Shown here piece after piece: positions 8,650 through 17,430 of a stretch of 64,000 nt of DNA; position 1 is the stretch's first letter, and the number at the start of each line of letters is the position of its first letter. A program made the translations under genes and the position numbers. The stretch lies in assembly GCF_000374185.1 (NCBI RefSeq), contig NZ_KB910518.1, forward strand, positions 1,668,546-1,732,545, read 5' to 3'. The notes under the pieces are model-generated. The model saw only the letters and a program-made list of their open reading frames with translations, searched no databases and was not told where the DNA came from. This DNA is from Paenibacillus sp. HW567. Lineage in GTDB: Bacteria > Bacillota > Bacilli > Paenibacillales > Paenibacillaceae.

Positions 8650-9843
8650 ATGAACATGAAGACACTACCATTCAAATCGTCGATGATGGGTTTACTGTGC
8701 GCCTTGCTGCTTTTTGCGTCTCCGCTGCCTTTGCTCCGTGCCGAGAACAGCACCGTCAATACCCATGCCCGGGCGGCAGCGCTGATTGATGTGGCATCCG
8801 GACGGATTCTGTACAGCAGCCGCGGGGATGAGCGGATGCTGATTGCCAGCCTGACCAAAATCATGACCGCACTCGTGGCTATAGAGAATGGAAACCTGAA
8901 TTCCAGGGTCAAGGTCGGCAAAAATGCCTTTGCCAAGGAAGGCTCTTCCCTGTTCCTGAAGCAGGGGGAAGAAATGTCGCTCGAAGATATGCTCTACGGT
9001 CTGATGCTGCGTTCAGGCAATGATGCGGCAACAGCGATTGCCGAGCATGTCGGCGGATCGGAGGAAGGTTTCGTCTATATGATGAATGCCAAGGCGGAGG
9101 AGCTTGGTTTACGGAATACACACTTTGCCAACCCGCACGGGCTTGATGCCGAGGGGCATTATTCGAGCGCCAATGATTTGGCTGTGCTGACCGCCTATGC
9201 CATGCATAACCCTGTGTTTAAAGAAATCGTGAGAACGGAAGTAAAGACGGCGGATAACCCTTATGAGAAATGGGACTACAAATGGAGCAACAAAAATAAA
9301 ATGCTGCGCCTTTATGAAGGAGCGGACGGAGTGAAAACCGGTTATACCAAAAAAGCGCTGCGCTGTCTGGTCAGCTCCGCTACCCGTCACGGACAGCAGC
9401 TCGTCGCGGTTACGCTCAATGACGGCAATGACTGGAATGACCATGCTGCACTGCTGGATTTCGGGTTCAATCACTATCCGCTCAAGACGTTGGTTGAACG
9501 CGGAGAGGGCATCAGCGGCTACAATTTTGTAGCCGGCACGAAGTTTGCATATCCGCTTGGGCAGGGAGAGGAAGCCCGCCTTGTGACGAAGCTTGTATTG
9601 AATGAGCCGAAGAACCGCAGCGGGGGCAGCTTTGGCCTCAAGGGGGTGCTGGTGCTGCAGCTTGGCGGCAAGGAAGTAGGCCGGGTTCCGGTCTATGCTC
9701 CGGAGCAGCTACCGCCGGAGCACACAGCCTATGAGAAGAGATACAGCCCGGCAGGAGCTGCCGCTTATCCCGCGGCCCACTGGCTGCAGGCGCTGGGAAG
9801 CGCGCTTCGGGCATTGTTTGAAATGGGGGGGAGAGCATCATGA
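8650..9843 (+). CDS. dacB: Sporulation D-alanyl-D-alanine carboxypeptidase
   Basis: Penicillin-binding protein 5 type enzyme that trims spore cortex peptide side chains. A signal peptide ends near residue 31. Active-site motifs are intact: Ser67-Leu-Thr-Lys70, Ser122-Gly-Asn and Lys229-Thr-Gly. Downstream linkage to spmA-spmB identifies it as the cortex enzyme DacB rather than vegetative DacA. The start is ATG 8650 or 8656; GGAGGA lies close upstream, favouring 8656. The stop overlaps spmA by 4 bases. Confidence 0.9.
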   Translation: MNMKTLPFKSSMMGLLCALLLFASPLPLLRAENSTVNTHARAAALIDVASGRILYSSRGDERMLIASLTKIMTALVAIENGNLNSRVKVGKNAFAKEGSSLFLKQGEEMSLEDMLYGLMLRSGNDAATAIAEHVGGSEEGFVYMMNAKAEELGLRNTHFANPHGLDAEGHYSSANDLAVLTAYAMHNPVFKEIVRTEVKTADNPYEKWDYKWSNKNKMLRLYEGADGVKTGYTKKALRCLVSSATRHGQQLVAVTLNDGNDWNDHAALLDFGFNHYPLKTLVERGEGISGYNFVAGTKFAYPLGQGEEARLVTKLVLNEPKNRSGGSFGLKGVLVLQLGGKEVGRVPVYAPEQLPPEHTAYEKRYSPAGAAAYPAAHWLQALGSALRALFEMGGRAS

Positions 9844-10505
9844 TCAATGGAATTTGGCTGGGGATGATATTGATCGGCTTCGTGTTTGCCGCCGTGAACG
9901 GCAGGATGGATGAGTTCACCGCGGCTGTGTTCGACGGCGCGAAGAGCGGAGTCACAGTCAGCTTCGGTCTGATCAGTGTGCTGGTGTTCTGGATGGGCAT
10001 TATGCGGGTGGCCGAGGATGCGGGCCTGCTGAAGAAAATCGCCAAGGTGCTTGGACCGGTAGTAGCCTTCCTGTTCCCGGATGTGCCGAAGGGGCATCCG
10101 GCGATTGGCTACATTCTCTCCAATATGAGCGCCAATCTCCTTGGCCTCGGGAATGCGGCAACGCCGATGGGCATCAAGGCGATGCAGGAGCTGCAGACCC
10201 TTAACCCCGACAAAGATACCGCTACTCCGGCAATGTGTACGCTGCTCGCCTTGAATACGGCCAGCATTACGCTAATCCCGGCTACACTGATAGCGATTCG
10301 CCTGAATTACGGCTCGGCAGACCCGGCGGGTATCGTCGGCACGACACTTGCCGCAACTGCGGTGGCGACGTTTGCGGCCATTGCTGCAGACAGGCTGTGC
10401 CGCCGCCGTGCTCTGATGCGCAGGCCGCCGGGACCGCCTGCCCTGAGGTCCGGCAAATCTGCCGGAGGGCGCGCTGCGCTCCCGCATTCTTCACTGAAAG
10501 GGTGA
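9840..10505 (+). CDS. spmA: Spore maturation protein A
   Basis: Integral membrane protein required, with SpmB, for spore core dehydration. Nucleoside-recognition-like membrane segments are visible, including FWMGIMRVAEDAGLL, YILSNMSANLLGLGNAATPMG and TLLALNTASITLIP, all family signatures. At 221 residues it exceeds the usual length near 196 because of an Arg/Pro/Ala-rich tail (about residues 190-221). The ATG overlaps the dacB stop, so translation is coupled. Confidence 0.93.
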   Translation: MINGIWLGMILIGFVFAAVNGRMDEFTAAVFDGAKSGVTVSFGLISVLVFWMGIMRVAEDAGLLKKIAKVLGPVVAFLFPDVPKGHPAIGYILSNMSANLLGLGNAATPMGIKAMQELQTLNPDKDTATPAMCTLLALNTASITLIPATLIAIRLNYGSADPAGIVGTTLAATAVATFAAIAADRLCRRRALMRRPPGPPALRSGKSAGGRAALPHSSLKG

Positions 10506-10512
10506 GCTTGCC

Positions 10513-11046
10513 TTGTTCCAGCTAATCAGCCTTATCTCAGCCTGGGCGATTCCCGTCATGATTACCTTCATTCCGCTATACGCATTTACGCGCAAGGTAC
10601 CGGTCTATGAGTCCTTTGTTGAAGGGGCCAAGGACGGCTTTGGCACCGCAATCGCCATTATTCCGCATCTCGTCGGCATGCTCGTTGCCATCAGCGTCTT
10701 CCGCGCCTCCGGCGCACTGGACTTCCTGATGGGCTACATCGCCCCCGCGCTGCAGGGACTCGGCGTGCCGCCGGAGGTGCTGCCGCTCGGCCTGCTCCGC
10801 CCGCTCACGGGCACAGGCTCCCTCGCCTATACCGCCGATCTGATCCGTGTCCACGGACCGGACTCCCTGATCGGGATGATCGCCTCCACCATCCAGGGCA
10901 GCACCGACACCACGCTCTACGTGCTCACCGTCTATTTCGGCGCAGTAGGCATCCGAAACGGCCGTTACGCCCTTAAGGTCGGCCTCTTCTCGGACATCGT
11001 CGGCTTCGTGGCCGCCATAGCTGTATGTCTGCTGGTGTTTGGTTAG
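10513..11046 (+). CDS. spmB: Spore maturation protein B
   Basis: Partner of SpmA in the forespore-made membrane system for spore dehydration. The 177-residue protein has four to five membrane helices and the conserved RPLTGTGSLAYTADLI and STIQGSTDTTLYVLTVYFG blocks. A TTG start at 10513 follows AAGGGTGAG. Its stop overlaps that of the opposite-strand gene by 4 bases, and no terminator is visible between them. Confidence 0.93.
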   Translation: MFQLISLISAWAIPVMITFIPLYAFTRKVPVYESFVEGAKDGFGTAIAIIPHLVGMLVAISVFRASGALDFLMGYIAPALQGLGVPPEVLPLGLLRPLTGTGSLAYTADLIRVHGPDSLIGMIASTIQGSTDTTLYVLTVYFGAVGIRNGRYALKVGLFSDIVGFVAAIAVCLLVFG

Positions 11047-11273
11047 AGAAACCAATACGTGAACAGATCATTAAAAGGCTTGTAGATCATAACGACCAGC
11101 AGCAGCGGGCTGGGCATATTGATTTTGTATACGGAGCATGCGGTGGCAGCAAGACCGGCGAGCCAGAATAGGGAATAGACTATGAGGTCAAGCGGCCTCC
11201 GCTTGCGGATGAGGGCCGGCAACTCTAATGCTACACACCCGGCGGCAATGACTACAAATAACAGAAACAGCAT
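11043..11273 (-). CDS. Small two-helix protein, germinant receptor D-type
   Basis: A 76-residue protein with two or three hydrophobic segments (about 1-16, 28-46, 53-64) separated by a basic RKRRPLD loop. It is co-directional with and only 6 bases downstream of the gerC-type gene, with AAGGAG overlapping the gerC stop, so it is very likely the third gene of that operon. Small two-helix D proteins are known beside some Bacillus ger operons and modulate germination. Its size and position fit that role; no diagnostic motif is visible. Confidence 0.6.
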   Translation of the reverse strand: MLFLLFVVIAAGCVALELPALIRKRRPLDLIVYSLFWLAGLAATACSVYKINMPSPLLLVVMIYKPFNDLFTYWFL

Positions 11274-11279
11274 GCGGCT

Positions 11280-12503
11280 TCACTCCTTGATTTCATCCAG
11301 GAAAGTTTTATCCATCGTGCCGATCCGGTTGATCCTCACACTGGCTTTATAGTGGACGGGCAATCGTTGCAGATACTGGTCGCCTTGTTCAGCCTTCAGC
11401 TTTGCCCAGACCCTGGGATTTGCACGGTAAATGGCTTGCCCGAACCCCATTGCATCGACTTTGAATTGTTTGTTTATTTCCTCCACGGCATCCTGCATTC
11501 GCATAATTATCGTTTCTTCCGTTTTTCGCTCCAAATCTCGGATGGAATTTTCTTCCTCAAGATTCTCTTTGCTCTGGACCTCCTCCACGTTGCAGGTCGC
11601 TTTAACTTTTATATAAATATGAGGCTTCCCGTCAATGAATTGGACCTTGAGCTTTGTCGACGTCTGGAGCGCTTCAATCACAACGGGCTGGCCGTCTGTT
11701 CCTAAGACGTACCCTGAAGATTGATGGACTTTATTGATGATATAGTTATAGCCGGCTGTTGCTTCCCCAGTCAGCCAGCCAATGAGTTTATCTTTTTTGA
11801 ACAAGGCAACATTCTGGTAACGCAGCCTTGTTTTCGGCGCCGTTTGATCTATGTTGCTCTTCTTGCTCCCCTCGTCGACATCTCCTTTTATCTCTACTCC
11901 AGTCAACACCGGAGCTTCCCCTTCATATAATAAGTCTTCGATAAATCTGTCGAGAGTAACAGCGACGGTCCTGGATGAAATTTTATAAGATTTATCCAGC
12001 GCATTGAACAGCTTGTTTGCCGGTATTTTGTCCAGTGGCGTAAGCACTTTAAGCACATTCTCTGCTGTGGTGTCCCGGGCCACCATAACATAGAAATCCA
12101 TTCGCGGTTCACGGCTTCTCTTGATCACATCCAGAATTTCGCCAACTCCGGACCGGGCGAGCTCCTCCCCGATAACCAATGCGCGGATATGGCCGAGGTA
12201 GCTCCTTCTTGAGCAGACCAGGTTGAACTGCCGCAGCGCATCATAAAATGTGCGAGCCGTAAAACTATATAGGACCACCGGTACGCCTCCCCCTCCGCTC
12301 CCCCCGCTTGCTTGCGAGGTGATTGCCGATGGAATAACTACCTGCATGCTGACTTTATAGCCGGCCTCCGCTTTATCCAGTCCCAGTCCCAGTACAAATG
12401 CCATTTCATTGAGTTCCTTTCTCTCCCAGCAGCCGCTCAGTACGATAGGCAGAAGCAAGACAAGCAATACCCGGAATAGAGACTTGCACCGTTTAATGAT
12501 CAT
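11280..12503 (-). CDS. Ger(x)C family germination lipoprotein
   Basis: C subunit of a spore nutrient germinant receptor, a lipoprotein on the outer face of the inner spore membrane. A lipoprotein signal peptide ends LSGC with Cys25, followed by the conserved WERKELNEMAFVLGLGLDK block. The 407-residue length is normal. Its ATG overlaps the stop of the A subunit gene (ATGA), indicating translational coupling. The receptor (GerK, GerA or other type) cannot be decided from sequence alone. Confidence 0.92.
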   Translation of the reverse strand: MIIKRCKSLFRVLLVLLLPIVLSGCWERKELNEMAFVLGLGLDKAEAGYKVSMQVVIPSAITSQASGGSGGGGVPVVLYSFTARTFYDALRQFNLVCSRRSYLGHIRALVIGEELARSGVGEILDVIKRSREPRMDFYVMVARDTTAENVLKVLTPLDKIPANKLFNALDKSYKISSRTVAVTLDRFIEDLLYEGEAPVLTGVEIKGDVDEGSKKSNIDQTAPKTRLRYQNVALFKKDKLIGWLTGEATAGYNYIINKVHQSSGYVLGTDGQPVVIEALQTSTKLKVQFIDGKPHIYIKVKATCNVEEVQSKENLEEENSIRDLERKTEETIIMRMQDAVEEINKQFKVDAMGFGQAIYRANPRVWAKLKAEQGDQYLQRLPVHYKASVRINRIGTMDKTFLDEIKE

Positions 12504-14011
12504 GACTCAGGTTTCCTCCGTTTGGGTGTGCTTTGCCGGACCGGATTTTGAGTCTTATTCTCTGCGGGGCGGGTGCGCATCTTAGGCCAGGGAAAACGGA
12601 CCACGAAATCCTTCATATCACTTGGGACAGAGGGGCCGAGCGGGCTCATATAAGGCATTCCGAAGGAGCGCAGGCCTGCCAGGTGCAGCACCAGAATAAT
12701 CACCCCGCAGATCATTCCGTACAGCCCGATAAATCCGGCCAAGCCTATGAACAAGAAACGGATCATCCGTGCGGCTATTGACATTCCCGACTCTGGAATG
12801 ACAAAGCTTGAAATCGCAGTAATGGAGACAATAATGACCATTGCGGAGGAGATGAAGCCCGCTGCAACGGCTGCTTGACCAATCACAAGCGTGCCGACAA
12901 TGGAAATGGCCTGGCCGATATTTTTCGGAATCCGTACGCCCGCCTCTCGCAATATTTCGTAGGTCAGCTCCATAATCAGCGCCTCCACAAAGGCGGGGAA
13001 GGGCACGCTCTCGCGCTGGGCGGCCAGGCTGATGACAAGGGTGGTGGGGATCATCTCCTGATGGTACGTGGTAACCGCAACGTAAAACGAAGGTGCAAGC
13101 AAGGTGAGGAAAAAAGCCAGAAACCGGATCAACCGCAGCAGAGTGGCGATGTCTGCTCTTTGATAGTAATCCTCAGCCGACTGGAAAAAAGCTATAAAAA
13201 AAGTGGGAGCGAGCAGTACAAACGGGGTTCCGTCCACAAGTATAGCTACCTTCCCTTCAAGAATACCCGAGGCTATCGTATCGGGACGGTCGCTGTTATA
13301 GATGGTCGGGAAGGGAGTAAGAGCAGTATCCTGTATAAATTCCTCGATATATCCGCCCTCGAGAATGCTGTCTGTGTCGATCTGCTGCAGGCGGCGCTTA
13401 ACCTCCTGGACCAGCTCTTTATTAGCGATGTTGTTCAGATACATAATCGACACATCCGTCTGCGTGACCCTACCGATCTGAAAGGTTTCCAGCCATAAGT
13501 GGCTGCTTTTGATTTTGCGCCGGACGAGAGCGGTATTGACCCGCAGACATTCATTGAAGCCTTCCATCGGGCCGCGCACCACGGCCTGCGAGTTGGGCTC
13601 GCTGACATTGCGGTCCTCCCAGCCGGGAAGTCCCATCCGCAGAGCCGAGGAGCTGCCGTCCAGGAGCAGCATGACATTGCCCGACAGCAGATCGTGCATG
13701 AACTGTTTGTATCCATGAATGACAGACAGACTGCCGGCCATCAGGATGCGTGACTTCAGCAGTTCTATCTTTTGTTCCGGGTCCAGCCGGTTGAGCTCGG
13801 GTGAGCTGTTTTCCAGCAGGGAATAGAGAACGGAGGTATGGAACAAATTCATATCAATCAGACCGTCTATGTAAAACAGCGCGATCCGGGTATTCTCCTC
13901 CAGCAGATACTCCTTAACGATCACATCGGTGCTGCCGCCCAGCATTTGCAGTAGCTGCTTATGACTGATATCCAGCCGGGTTGAAAGCTCATCTGAAACC
14001 GTGTCTTTCAT
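12500..14011 (-). CDS. GerA-type germinant receptor A subunit
   Basis: Membrane subunit of a spore germinant receptor. The N-terminal soluble region (about 1-260) includes VRGPMEGFNECLRVNTALVRRK, here read with VRGPMEGFNE as the signature. The C-terminal half has membrane segments, PTTLVISLAAQRESVPFP and a GIRIPKNIGQA-type motif (VRIPKNIGQAIS). The 503-residue length is normal. GGAGGGGG precedes the ATG. First gene of the minus-strand operon; the B subunit is divergent, 170 bases away. Confidence 0.92.
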   Translation of the reverse strand: MKDTVSDELSTRLDISHKQLLQMLGGSTDVIVKEYLLEENTRIALFYIDGLIDMNLFHTSVLYSLLENSSPELNRLDPEQKIELLKSRILMAGSLSVIHGYKQFMHDLLSGNVMLLLDGSSSALRMGLPGWEDRNVSEPNSQAVVRGPMEGFNECLRVNTALVRRKIKSSHLWLETFQIGRVTQTDVSIMYLNNIANKELVQEVKRRLQQIDTDSILEGGYIEEFIQDTALTPFPTIYNSDRPDTIASGILEGKVAILVDGTPFVLLAPTFFIAFFQSAEDYYQRADIATLLRLIRFLAFFLTLLAPSFYVAVTTYHQEMIPTTLVISLAAQRESVPFPAFVEALIMELTYEILREAGVRIPKNIGQAISIVGTLVIGQAAVAAGFISSAMVIIVSITAISSFVIPESGMSIAARMIRFLFIGLAGFIGLYGMICGVIILVLHLAGLRSFGMPYMSPLGPSVPSDMKDFVVRFPWPKMRTRPAENKTQNPVRQSTPKRRKPES

Positions 14012-14181
14012 GCTGCCCCCTCCATTTCCTATGAAAATGCTATCTGTAGTTTGGTTCCTATATCCACAATTATTCCTGTGCCTTGTCTAAACCCGATAAC
14101 ATAATTCTGGAAACTGCAGCCATACTAAGAAAAGCACATAGGAAGGCAGTGCGTCTAAATGCCCATAAGAGGAGGGACAAT

Positions 14182-15291
14182 ATGAGTCTGGAGAAAGGCC
14201 GGATCAGCACGAAGCAAATGACTACTCTCGGCTTGTTCGCACTTATAGGAGATATGGCACTGGTGTTCCCGGCGGCGATAAGCGCCGGCTCCAAGCAGGA
14301 TGCATGGATTGCCGGCCTGATCGCTATTCCGTTCGGAGTAGCCATTACCATGCTGCAGGTGCAGCTTCTAAAGCTTAATCCGGGGAAAAACCTGGTGGAG
14401 ATTAGTTCGAAAATTCTGGGAAAATGGATAGGCGGCGCGGTTGCGTTGTATTACTTATTCTTTTTTTTGCTTGCGGCTTCTACCTATGTCCGGGAAATTG
14501 AAGATTTTATGGCGACGCAGATCTATGAGGCAACACCTGGAGGGGTTATCCGGTTTATCGCGATTTTTGTATTGGTGTACGGCGTGCGTCTGGGGCTGGA
14601 AACCTTGGGCCGCGCCGCGCAGATCTTTTTACCCTTGTTTATATTTTTTCTGGCGACGCTGATGATTCTCCTGTTCCCGCAGGTTGATTTGGGCCGGATT
14701 CAGCCGATACTCGTAACAACATCTATGCCTGATATGCTGCATTCAATCATGTACGGTGTGTTCTATCCCTTTGGAGAATTGTGTGTATTTACTATGGTGT
14801 TCCCCTATGCACAGAAACAGAAAAGTACAAAGCGCGATATATTAATCTCACTTATGTTTGGATCACTGGTACTGAACATTGTGTTATTTTTGTCGCTGAC
14901 GGTATTGGGTGTTTTTTTCACGGAGCATGAATTTTATGCCGCTTATATTCTCGCCCAGAAGATCAATATCGGGAATTTCCTGCAAAGAATTGAAGCCTTC
15001 CTGGCAACTGCATGGATTATAAGCACCTATTTCAAAACAGCGATGTATTTCTACGCCTTTACTCTGGGCACAGCTCAATTGTTTAAGCTCAAAAGCCATG
15101 TCCCTCTGATCTTCCCGACAGCATTTCTAATCTACGGCCTCTCCGAATTGATTGCGAAAGACATCATATTCTATGTCAAAGAAATCCCTGCCTACTGGGT
15201 GGATTGGGATATGACCTATTCTTTCGTGCTGCCGCTGATTATGCTGATTGTCCACGCTATCAGGAAACGGATGGGCGCTAATTCATCATAA
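14182..15291 (+). CDS. GerB-type germinant receptor subunit (APC-like permease)
   Basis: B subunit of the germinant receptor, an amino acid permease-like membrane protein with about ten helices. Motifs include ISTKQMTTLGLFALIGD at the start, the central GLETLGRAAQIFLPLF block and PFGELCVFTMVFPYA. ATG 14182 follows AGAGGAGGG; an in-frame ATG at 14083 adds 33 residues unlike the family and lacks a ribosome binding site. Divergent placement from the A and C genes is unusual, since A-B-C order on one strand is common. Confidence 0.92.
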   Translation: MSLEKGRISTKQMTTLGLFALIGDMALVFPAAISAGSKQDAWIAGLIAIPFGVAITMLQVQLLKLNPGKNLVEISSKILGKWIGGAVALYYLFFFLLAASTYVREIEDFMATQIYEATPGGVIRFIAIFVLVYGVRLGLETLGRAAQIFLPLFIFFLATLMILLFPQVDLGRIQPILVTTSMPDMLHSIMYGVFYPFGELCVFTMVFPYAQKQKSTKRDILISLMFGSLVLNIVLFLSLTVLGVFFTEHEFYAAYILAQKINIGNFLQRIEAFLATAWIISTYFKTAMYFYAFTLGTAQLFKLKSHVPLIFPTAFLIYGLSELIAKDIIFYVKEIPAYWVDWDMTYSFVLPLIMLIVHAIRKRMGANSS

Positions 15292-15359
15292 AAAAGTACG
15301 ACACCCCAATCCTCCGTATAACATATGCTATTGCAGCAATATGGAGGGAGGGCGATCCG

Positions 15360-15704
15360 ATGGAATACAAGGGCTTTGTTCTGCACCACTCCCGCTGTTC
15401 CTCTATTAACGGCAAAGGTTTCGACTTCTGGATTGGGGAGGACGGGTCGGTCTATGCTGCGCCGCTGCTGACGGACCCGGATTATATCCATATCTGCCTG
15501 GAAGGTAATTACGGGGAAGAGGATGCGCTTCCAGTGCTCTCCGGGCGCAAGGATCAGCTATTTGCCGCAGGCAAGCTCATTTTGGAATTGGCGGCGCGGT
15601 ATCAGATCTCCCCCTTGGTCGTTGAACCCCACACAAAAACCTGTCCCGGAGCATTTTTTCCATGGAATGAACTTGTGATTTATCCCGCTGATGGTTATCA
15701 TTAA
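15360..15704 (+). CDS. Small amidase/PGRP-like zinc protein
   Basis: A 114-residue protein resembling N-acetylmuramoyl-L-alanine amidases of the Amidase_2 (T7 lysozyme/PGRP) fold. FVLHHSRCSS supplies a first zinc His (about residues 9-10), FDFWIGEDGSVYAAP matches the IGxDG core, and HTKTCPGAFFPW near residue 91 supplies the second His and Cys. There is no signal peptide, so it is either cytoplasmic or released by lysis. GGAGGGAGGG precedes the ATG. A role in mother-cell lysis or sporulation is speculative. Confidence 0.65.
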   Translation: MEYKGFVLHHSRCSSINGKGFDFWIGEDGSVYAAPLLTDPDYIHICLEGNYGEEDALPVLSGRKDQLFAAGKLILELAARYQISPLVVEPHTKTCPGAFFPWNELVIYPADGYH

Positions 15705-15724
15705 CCTGAGGTGAATAGTCAAAA

Positions 15725-16483
15725 ATGGAAAGATTACAGAAAATTTTGGCGCAGGCAGGTGTGGCGTCGAGACGCAAGTGTGAAGAAATGATTTTGGCCG
15801 GTAAAGTGGAAGTCAACGGGGAACTCGTAACTACGCTTGGCACGAAGGTGGACCCCGCAACAGATATAATCAAGGTCGCCGGAAAACTGATCCGGGGCGA
15901 GAGTAAAATTTATATCATGTTCAACAAGCCCAAGGGTGTCATTACAAGCGCTTCCGATGACAAGGGCCGCAAGGTAGTAACAGATTATCTGAAAGGCATC
16001 AAAGAGCGTGTGTACCCTGTAGGCCGCCTGGATTATGATACGGAAGGACTGCTGCTGCTGACGAACGACGGCGAGTTCGCGAACCTGCTGACGCATCCGA
16101 AGCATCATGTGCCGAAGACATATCTGGCCACGGTTAAGGGTGTGCCGCACGGAACAGCGCTGGACAAGCTTAAGGCCGGTATCAAGCTGGAGGACGGAAT
16201 GACCGCCCCGGCGGAAGTGGAATACAAGGATATTGACGAAGAGAATAAAGAATCGGTCATCAGCATTACCATTCATGAAGGCCGCAACCGGCAGGTCCGG
16301 CGGATGTTCGAAGCGATCAGCCATCCCGTTATCCGGCTGAAACGGATTTCCTTCGGTGACATTCTGCTGCAGAATCTCAAACGCGGCTCTTACCGCCACC
16401 TGACCAAGGATGAAATCAACCATCTCCAGCAAATTGCCAAAGCTGGCATGCTGAAATCAAACCAAACCCGCAAAGACACATAA
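15725..16483 (+). CDS. rluB: 23S rRNA pseudouridine synthase RluB/RsuA type
   Basis: Converts a uridine of 23S rRNA to pseudouridine (the RluB target by homology). An N-terminal S4 RNA-binding domain (MERLQKILAQAGVASRRKCE, residues 1-60) precedes the catalytic domain with GRLDYDTEGLLLLTNDGE, whose Asp after RL is the catalytic residue. The later EGRNRQVRRMF block is also intact. The 252-residue length is normal. In B. subtilis the homologue ypuL lies just before resA, as here. Confidence 0.9.
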   Translation: MERLQKILAQAGVASRRKCEEMILAGKVEVNGELVTTLGTKVDPATDIIKVAGKLIRGESKIYIMFNKPKGVITSASDDKGRKVVTDYLKGIKERVYPVGRLDYDTEGLLLLTNDGEFANLLTHPKHHVPKTYLATVKGVPHGTALDKLKAGIKLEDGMTAPAEVEYKDIDEENKESVISITIHEGRNRQVRRMFEAISHPVIRLKRISFGDILLQNLKRGSYRHLTKDEINHLQQIAKAGMLKSNQTRKDT

Positions 16484-16484
16484 T

Positions 16485-16552
16485 GTTCACAAATTCCCCC
16501 TCCTAAAACTGTGACCACATTCGTTATAATGTTCATGAGATGTTCACATCTG
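16485..16552 (+). promoter_or_regulatory. Possible ResD boxes and -10 element before resA
   Basis: The reverse complement of 16485-16493 reads TTTGTGAAC, one base from the ResD consensus TTTGTGAAT. Two more TGTTCA copies follow near 16531 and 16542, and TATAAT lies at 16525-16530. The arrangement would fit autoregulation of the res genes by ResD, as known in Bacillus. No good -35 box is visible, which is consistent with activator dependence. Weak evidence. Confidence 0.35.
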
Positions 16553-16595
16553 ACAACTGGAGTAATGAGTTGCGTCACAGAAGGAGGCTTGGCGT

Positions 16596-17120
16596 ATGGG
16601 TAGAGCAAGAAAGCCGGTGCAAATCGTCATTCTGTTCGTGATACTTCTGCTTGGAGGTTATGCAATCAGCTCCTCCGTGTTCGGAGGAGACGGCAAGCCA
16701 AGGGAAGGCGGGAAAGCGCCGTCCTTTGAACTGCTTGGGCTTGACGGCCTGACCCATACGCTGGACGAATACAAGGGCAAGTCCGTTGTGCTGAATTTCT
16801 GGGGGTCCTGGTGCGCCCCCTGCGTCAAGGAAATGCCCGCTCTGCAGGCCCAGTGGGAGAAATGGAAGGACCAGGGCGTTGTAGTTGTGGGCGTAAATGT
16901 CGGCGAGGATCAGATGACGGTCGAGAATTTCGTCAAGCTTGTCGATATTGACTTTCCGGTTGTCATGGATACGGGCCGCGATGCTGTCCGCAGCTATGGC
17001 GTGTCGCCGCTCCCGACCACCTTCTTCATCAATGCGAAGGGCAGGGTGGACAGCATTCATATCGGCCAGCTTGATCTCAGCTCGCTTGATGAGAGTATCG
17101 GGAAGCTGGTGAAGCCGTGA
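16596..17120 (+). CDS. resA: Thiol-disulfide oxidoreductase ResA
   Basis: Membrane-anchored thioredoxin-like protein that reduces apocytochrome c before haem attachment. One N-terminal membrane helix (about residues 8-27), then a thioredoxin fold with WCAPC (Cys73, Cys76) and the cis-Pro segment PLPTTFF. The 174-residue length is normal. AGGAGG precedes the ATG. Its functional partners resB and resC immediately downstream are broken, so the gene may be a relict or serve other substrates. Confidence 0.92.
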   Translation: MGRARKPVQIVILFVILLLGGYAISSSVFGGDGKPREGGKAPSFELLGLDGLTHTLDEYKGKSVVLNFWGSWCAPCVKEMPALQAQWEKWKDQGVVVVGVNVGEDQMTVENFVKLVDIDFPVVMDTGRDAVRSYGVSPLPTTFFINAKGRVDSIHIGQLDLSSLDESIGKLVKP

Positions 17121-17430
17121 ACAAGCGCGTACCGCTGACCGGGCTCCATGCTGGGAAAGATATTCCCCCGGGAGAGCATCTTTTTGAATATTGACGCTTC
17201 GGCCTATTATGGCGAAACGTACGGAACAGCCGGGGAGATTTATTACAGACTCGGCCTTTCGCACACCTGCGAATCCTGATGGTTCAACACCCTGCTCGTG
17301 AAAGGCTTGAAAGCGTATCAGATTGACTATGACCTGACCCCTGTGCTGCGTTCGGTGCAGCCTGAGCTGACAAATATGTCAAACGGAGAGGTATACGGCA
17401 AATTCAAGCTGGACATGAAAAATCGTTTTT
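17117..17430 (+). pseudogene. resB: resB remnant: internal deletion and in-frame TGA
   Basis: ResB is normally a protein of over 500 residues that, with ResC, attaches haem to cytochrome c. Only about 90 codons remain. From 17148 one frame reads MLGKIFPRES, NIDASAYYGETYGT and LGLSHTCES, typical of the ResB N-terminal region, then TGA at 17277-17279 where ResB has a Trp (ESWWF pattern). After WFNTLLV the sequence jumps to AYQIDYDLTP and YGKFKLDMKN, which belong near the ResB C-terminus. So several hundred codons are deleted, and the end is fused into resC. Confidence 0.85.
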
